Assembly: GCA_027019685.1 (NCBI GenBank) | Contig: JALUWH010000097.1 | Location: forward strand, 1-15,348 | DNA: 15,348 bases | Direction of reading: 5' to 3' | Source: Ghiorsea sp. | GTDB lineage: Bacteria > Pseudomonadota > Zetaproteobacteria > Mariprofundales > Mariprofundaceae | Shown: positions 14,213 to 15,348 of the stretch, one piece after another | How the letters are laid out: every line of letters starts with the position of its first letter | How positions within the stretch are numbered: the stretch's first letter is position 1 | Notes under the pieces: model-generated | The model's database searches: none | What the model was told of the DNA's origin: nothing | Seen by the model: the letters and a program-made list of their open reading frames with translations, nothing else | Made by a program: the position numbers and the translations under genes

Positions 14213-15348
14213 ATGAATTTAAATGTAAATCTTGATTCTCTGATGCAAAAAGTACCCCAAACATACCGTGTTTTAATTTCAGCAGGGGAAAGCTCTGGTG
14301 ATTTGCATGCTGCTGCGGTGATTCGTGAATTAAAAGCGCAAACACTTGATGGTGTGACGCTTGAAATTGCTGGTATTGCAGGGCCTTTGATGCAAGAAGC
14401 GGGGTGTAAACCCATTCGGGATATGTCTGAGCTGAATGTGATGGGCTTTGGTGATGTCATCAAAGCTTTGCCGCGAATTAAGGGCGTGGAAAAAGATATA
14501 TTGCGTTTTGCAGCAGAATTTAAGCCTGATGTGGTTATTTTGACTGATTTTACCAGTTTTCATTTAGGGCTTGGGCGTAAACTTCGTGCTCAAGGTTTGT
14601 TTGTGACCCATTATATTGCACCCAAACTTTGGGCTTGGGGTGCGAAGCGGATTACCAAGTTGCAACAATCACAAAATCGGCTGGCATGTATTTTTCCTTT
14701 TGAAGAACAATGGTTTAGCGAGCGTGGCATTCAAGATGTAACCTATGTGGGCAACCCCAGTGCATATGCTTGTCAGGGTGGTTGGTCTAAGGCGGAGCTT
14801 AAAAAGCGTTTGGGTTTAGCAGAAGACACGCCGCTTTTGGCTTTGTTGCCAGGTTCACGCCCCAGTGAATTAAAACAACATGTGCAGCTTTTGGCAGATA
14901 CATTTGTTCGATTACAAAAACAAAAGCCAGAGCTTCAGGCTGTGGCAACGCTTGCGCCTAGTGTTAAACCTGAAGCTTTAAAGCCACTTACTGATGTTGG
15001 TGTGATGTTGTTGGAACGCACGGAAGACAACTATGCTTTGCGGGCAGATGCAGCGATTGCAGTGTCGGGTACGGCAACTTTGGAATTGGCATTATGGGAT
15101 ACGCCTACGGTGTTGGTGTATAAAACATCAGCATTTTCGTGGTTTATCGGGCAGCGTTTAATCAAAGGTCGATGTGTGGGGCTTGCCAATATTTTATTGC
15201 TTGGTGATGCACCCAGTTCGCAGGGGATTGTTCCTGAATTGCTGCAACATGAAGCGACTATTGAGCATATAGAAAAGGCGGTGATGCCTTTATTGTGTGG
15301 TGCATCACAGAATCAACGGCAAGCTTTTGCAAATTTACGAACGTTGTT
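14213..15348 (+). CDS. lpxB: lipid-A-disaccharide synthase (3' end outside the window)
   Basis: LpxB, a family GT19 glycosyltransferase at the inner membrane, joins lipid X to UDP-2,3-diacylglucosamine to form the lipid A disaccharide. An open frame runs from the start region to the window edge without a stop, about 378 codons. Family blocks are clear: VLISAGESSGDLHAA near the N-terminus, NVMGFGDVIKALPRI, TDFTSFHLGLGRKL, YIAPKLWAWGAKR, YVGNPSAY, LLPGSRPSEL (nucleotide-sugar site) and AVSGTATLELAL. ATG 14213 gives the longest form. ATG 14243 (MQKVPQTYRVLISAGE) fits the usual N-terminus better; neither has a Shine-Dalgarno. It is cut off from lpxI by two small genes and a terminator, so its transcription is a question. 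Confidence 0.94.
   Translation, partial: MNLNVNLDSLMQKVPQTYRVLISAGESSGDLHAAAVIRELKAQTLDGVTLEIAGIAGPLMQEAGCKPIRDMSELNVMGFGDVIKALPRIKGVEKDILRFAAEFKPDVVILTDFTSFHLGLGRKLRAQGLFVTHYIAPKLWAWGAKRITKLQQSQNRLACIFPFEEQWFSERGIQDVTYVGNPSAYACQGGWSKAELKKRLGLAEDTPLLALLPGSRPSELKQHVQLLADTFVRLQKQKPELQAVATLAPSVKPEALKPLTDVGVMLLERTEDNYALRADAAIAVSGTATLELALWDTPTVLVYKTSAFSWFIGQRLIKGRCVGLANILLLGDAPSSQGIVPELLQHEATIEHIEKAVMPLLCGASQNQRQAFANLRTL

Noticed and set aside
14041..14235. 64-codon plus-strand frame overlapping the small basic peptide, the terminator and the lpxB start
   Set aside because: It begins with TTG without a Shine-Dalgarno, crosses the intrinsic terminator, and is in a different frame from the well-supported 14031-14153 ORF.
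14076..14563. Minus-strand frames opposite the start of lpxB
   Set aside because: They lie opposite a clearly conserved lpxB reading frame and are shadows of it.

Overview
The window is a compact, almost entirely plus-strand chromosomal segment of a diderm (Gram-negative) bacterium. It carries the classic proteobacterial cluster rpsB-tsf-pyrH-frr-uppS-cdsA-dxr-rseP-bamA-skp-lpxD-fabZ-lpxA-lpxI-lpxB. DNA composition is AT-leaning (hand counts of single lines give roughly 28-50% G+C). Lipid A genes, a BamA porin-fold protein and the Skp chaperone prove an outer membrane. The use of LpxI rather than LpxH is a trait of alphaproteobacteria, zetaproteobacteria and some other lineages. A low-GC member of the Zetaproteobacteria is my best guess, but it is an inference from gene order and protein style with no search behind it.

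Layout. Bases 1-149 are the last 48 codons of an unidentified protein ending in a membrane segment. Bases 150-396 are a long leader before rpsB, with an 18-codon ORF, several inverted repeats, a candidate promoter and a strong hairpin just before the ribosome binding site. Bases 397-3565 hold the translation genes (S2, EF-Ts, ribosome recycling factor) plus UMP kinase. Intergenic hairpins without proper U-tracts follow rpsB and tsf. Bases 3565-7637 hold uppS, cdsA, dxr and rseP, each start overlapping the preceding stop: undecaprenyl diphosphate and CDP-diacylglycerol synthesis, the committed MEP-pathway step, and a site-2 protease. Bases 7640-10490 hold bamA and skp (outer-membrane protein assembly). 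Bases 10496-13593 hold lpxD, fabZ, lpxA and lpxI. lpxB starts near 14213 or 14243 and runs off the right edge.

The genes form a logical growth block. Protein synthesis is followed by isoprenoid and lipid carrier supply (Dxr feeds UppS, CdsA feeds phospholipids), then OMP assembly, then lipid A synthesis. FabZ sits among the lpx genes because it and LpxA/LpxD draw on the same 3-hydroxyacyl-ACP pool.

The least ordinary part is 13594-14212. It separates lpxI from lpxB with two unrecognised small genes: a 110-residue strongly acidic protein, and a 40-residue strongly basic peptide behind the best ribosome binding site in the region. They are closed by a clear intrinsic terminator 12-40 bases before lpxB. 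I do not recognise either product. This pair is the only candidate in the window for something undescribed; everything else is well-known core machinery. No tRNA, rRNA, CRISPR array, insertion sequence or prophage gene was seen.
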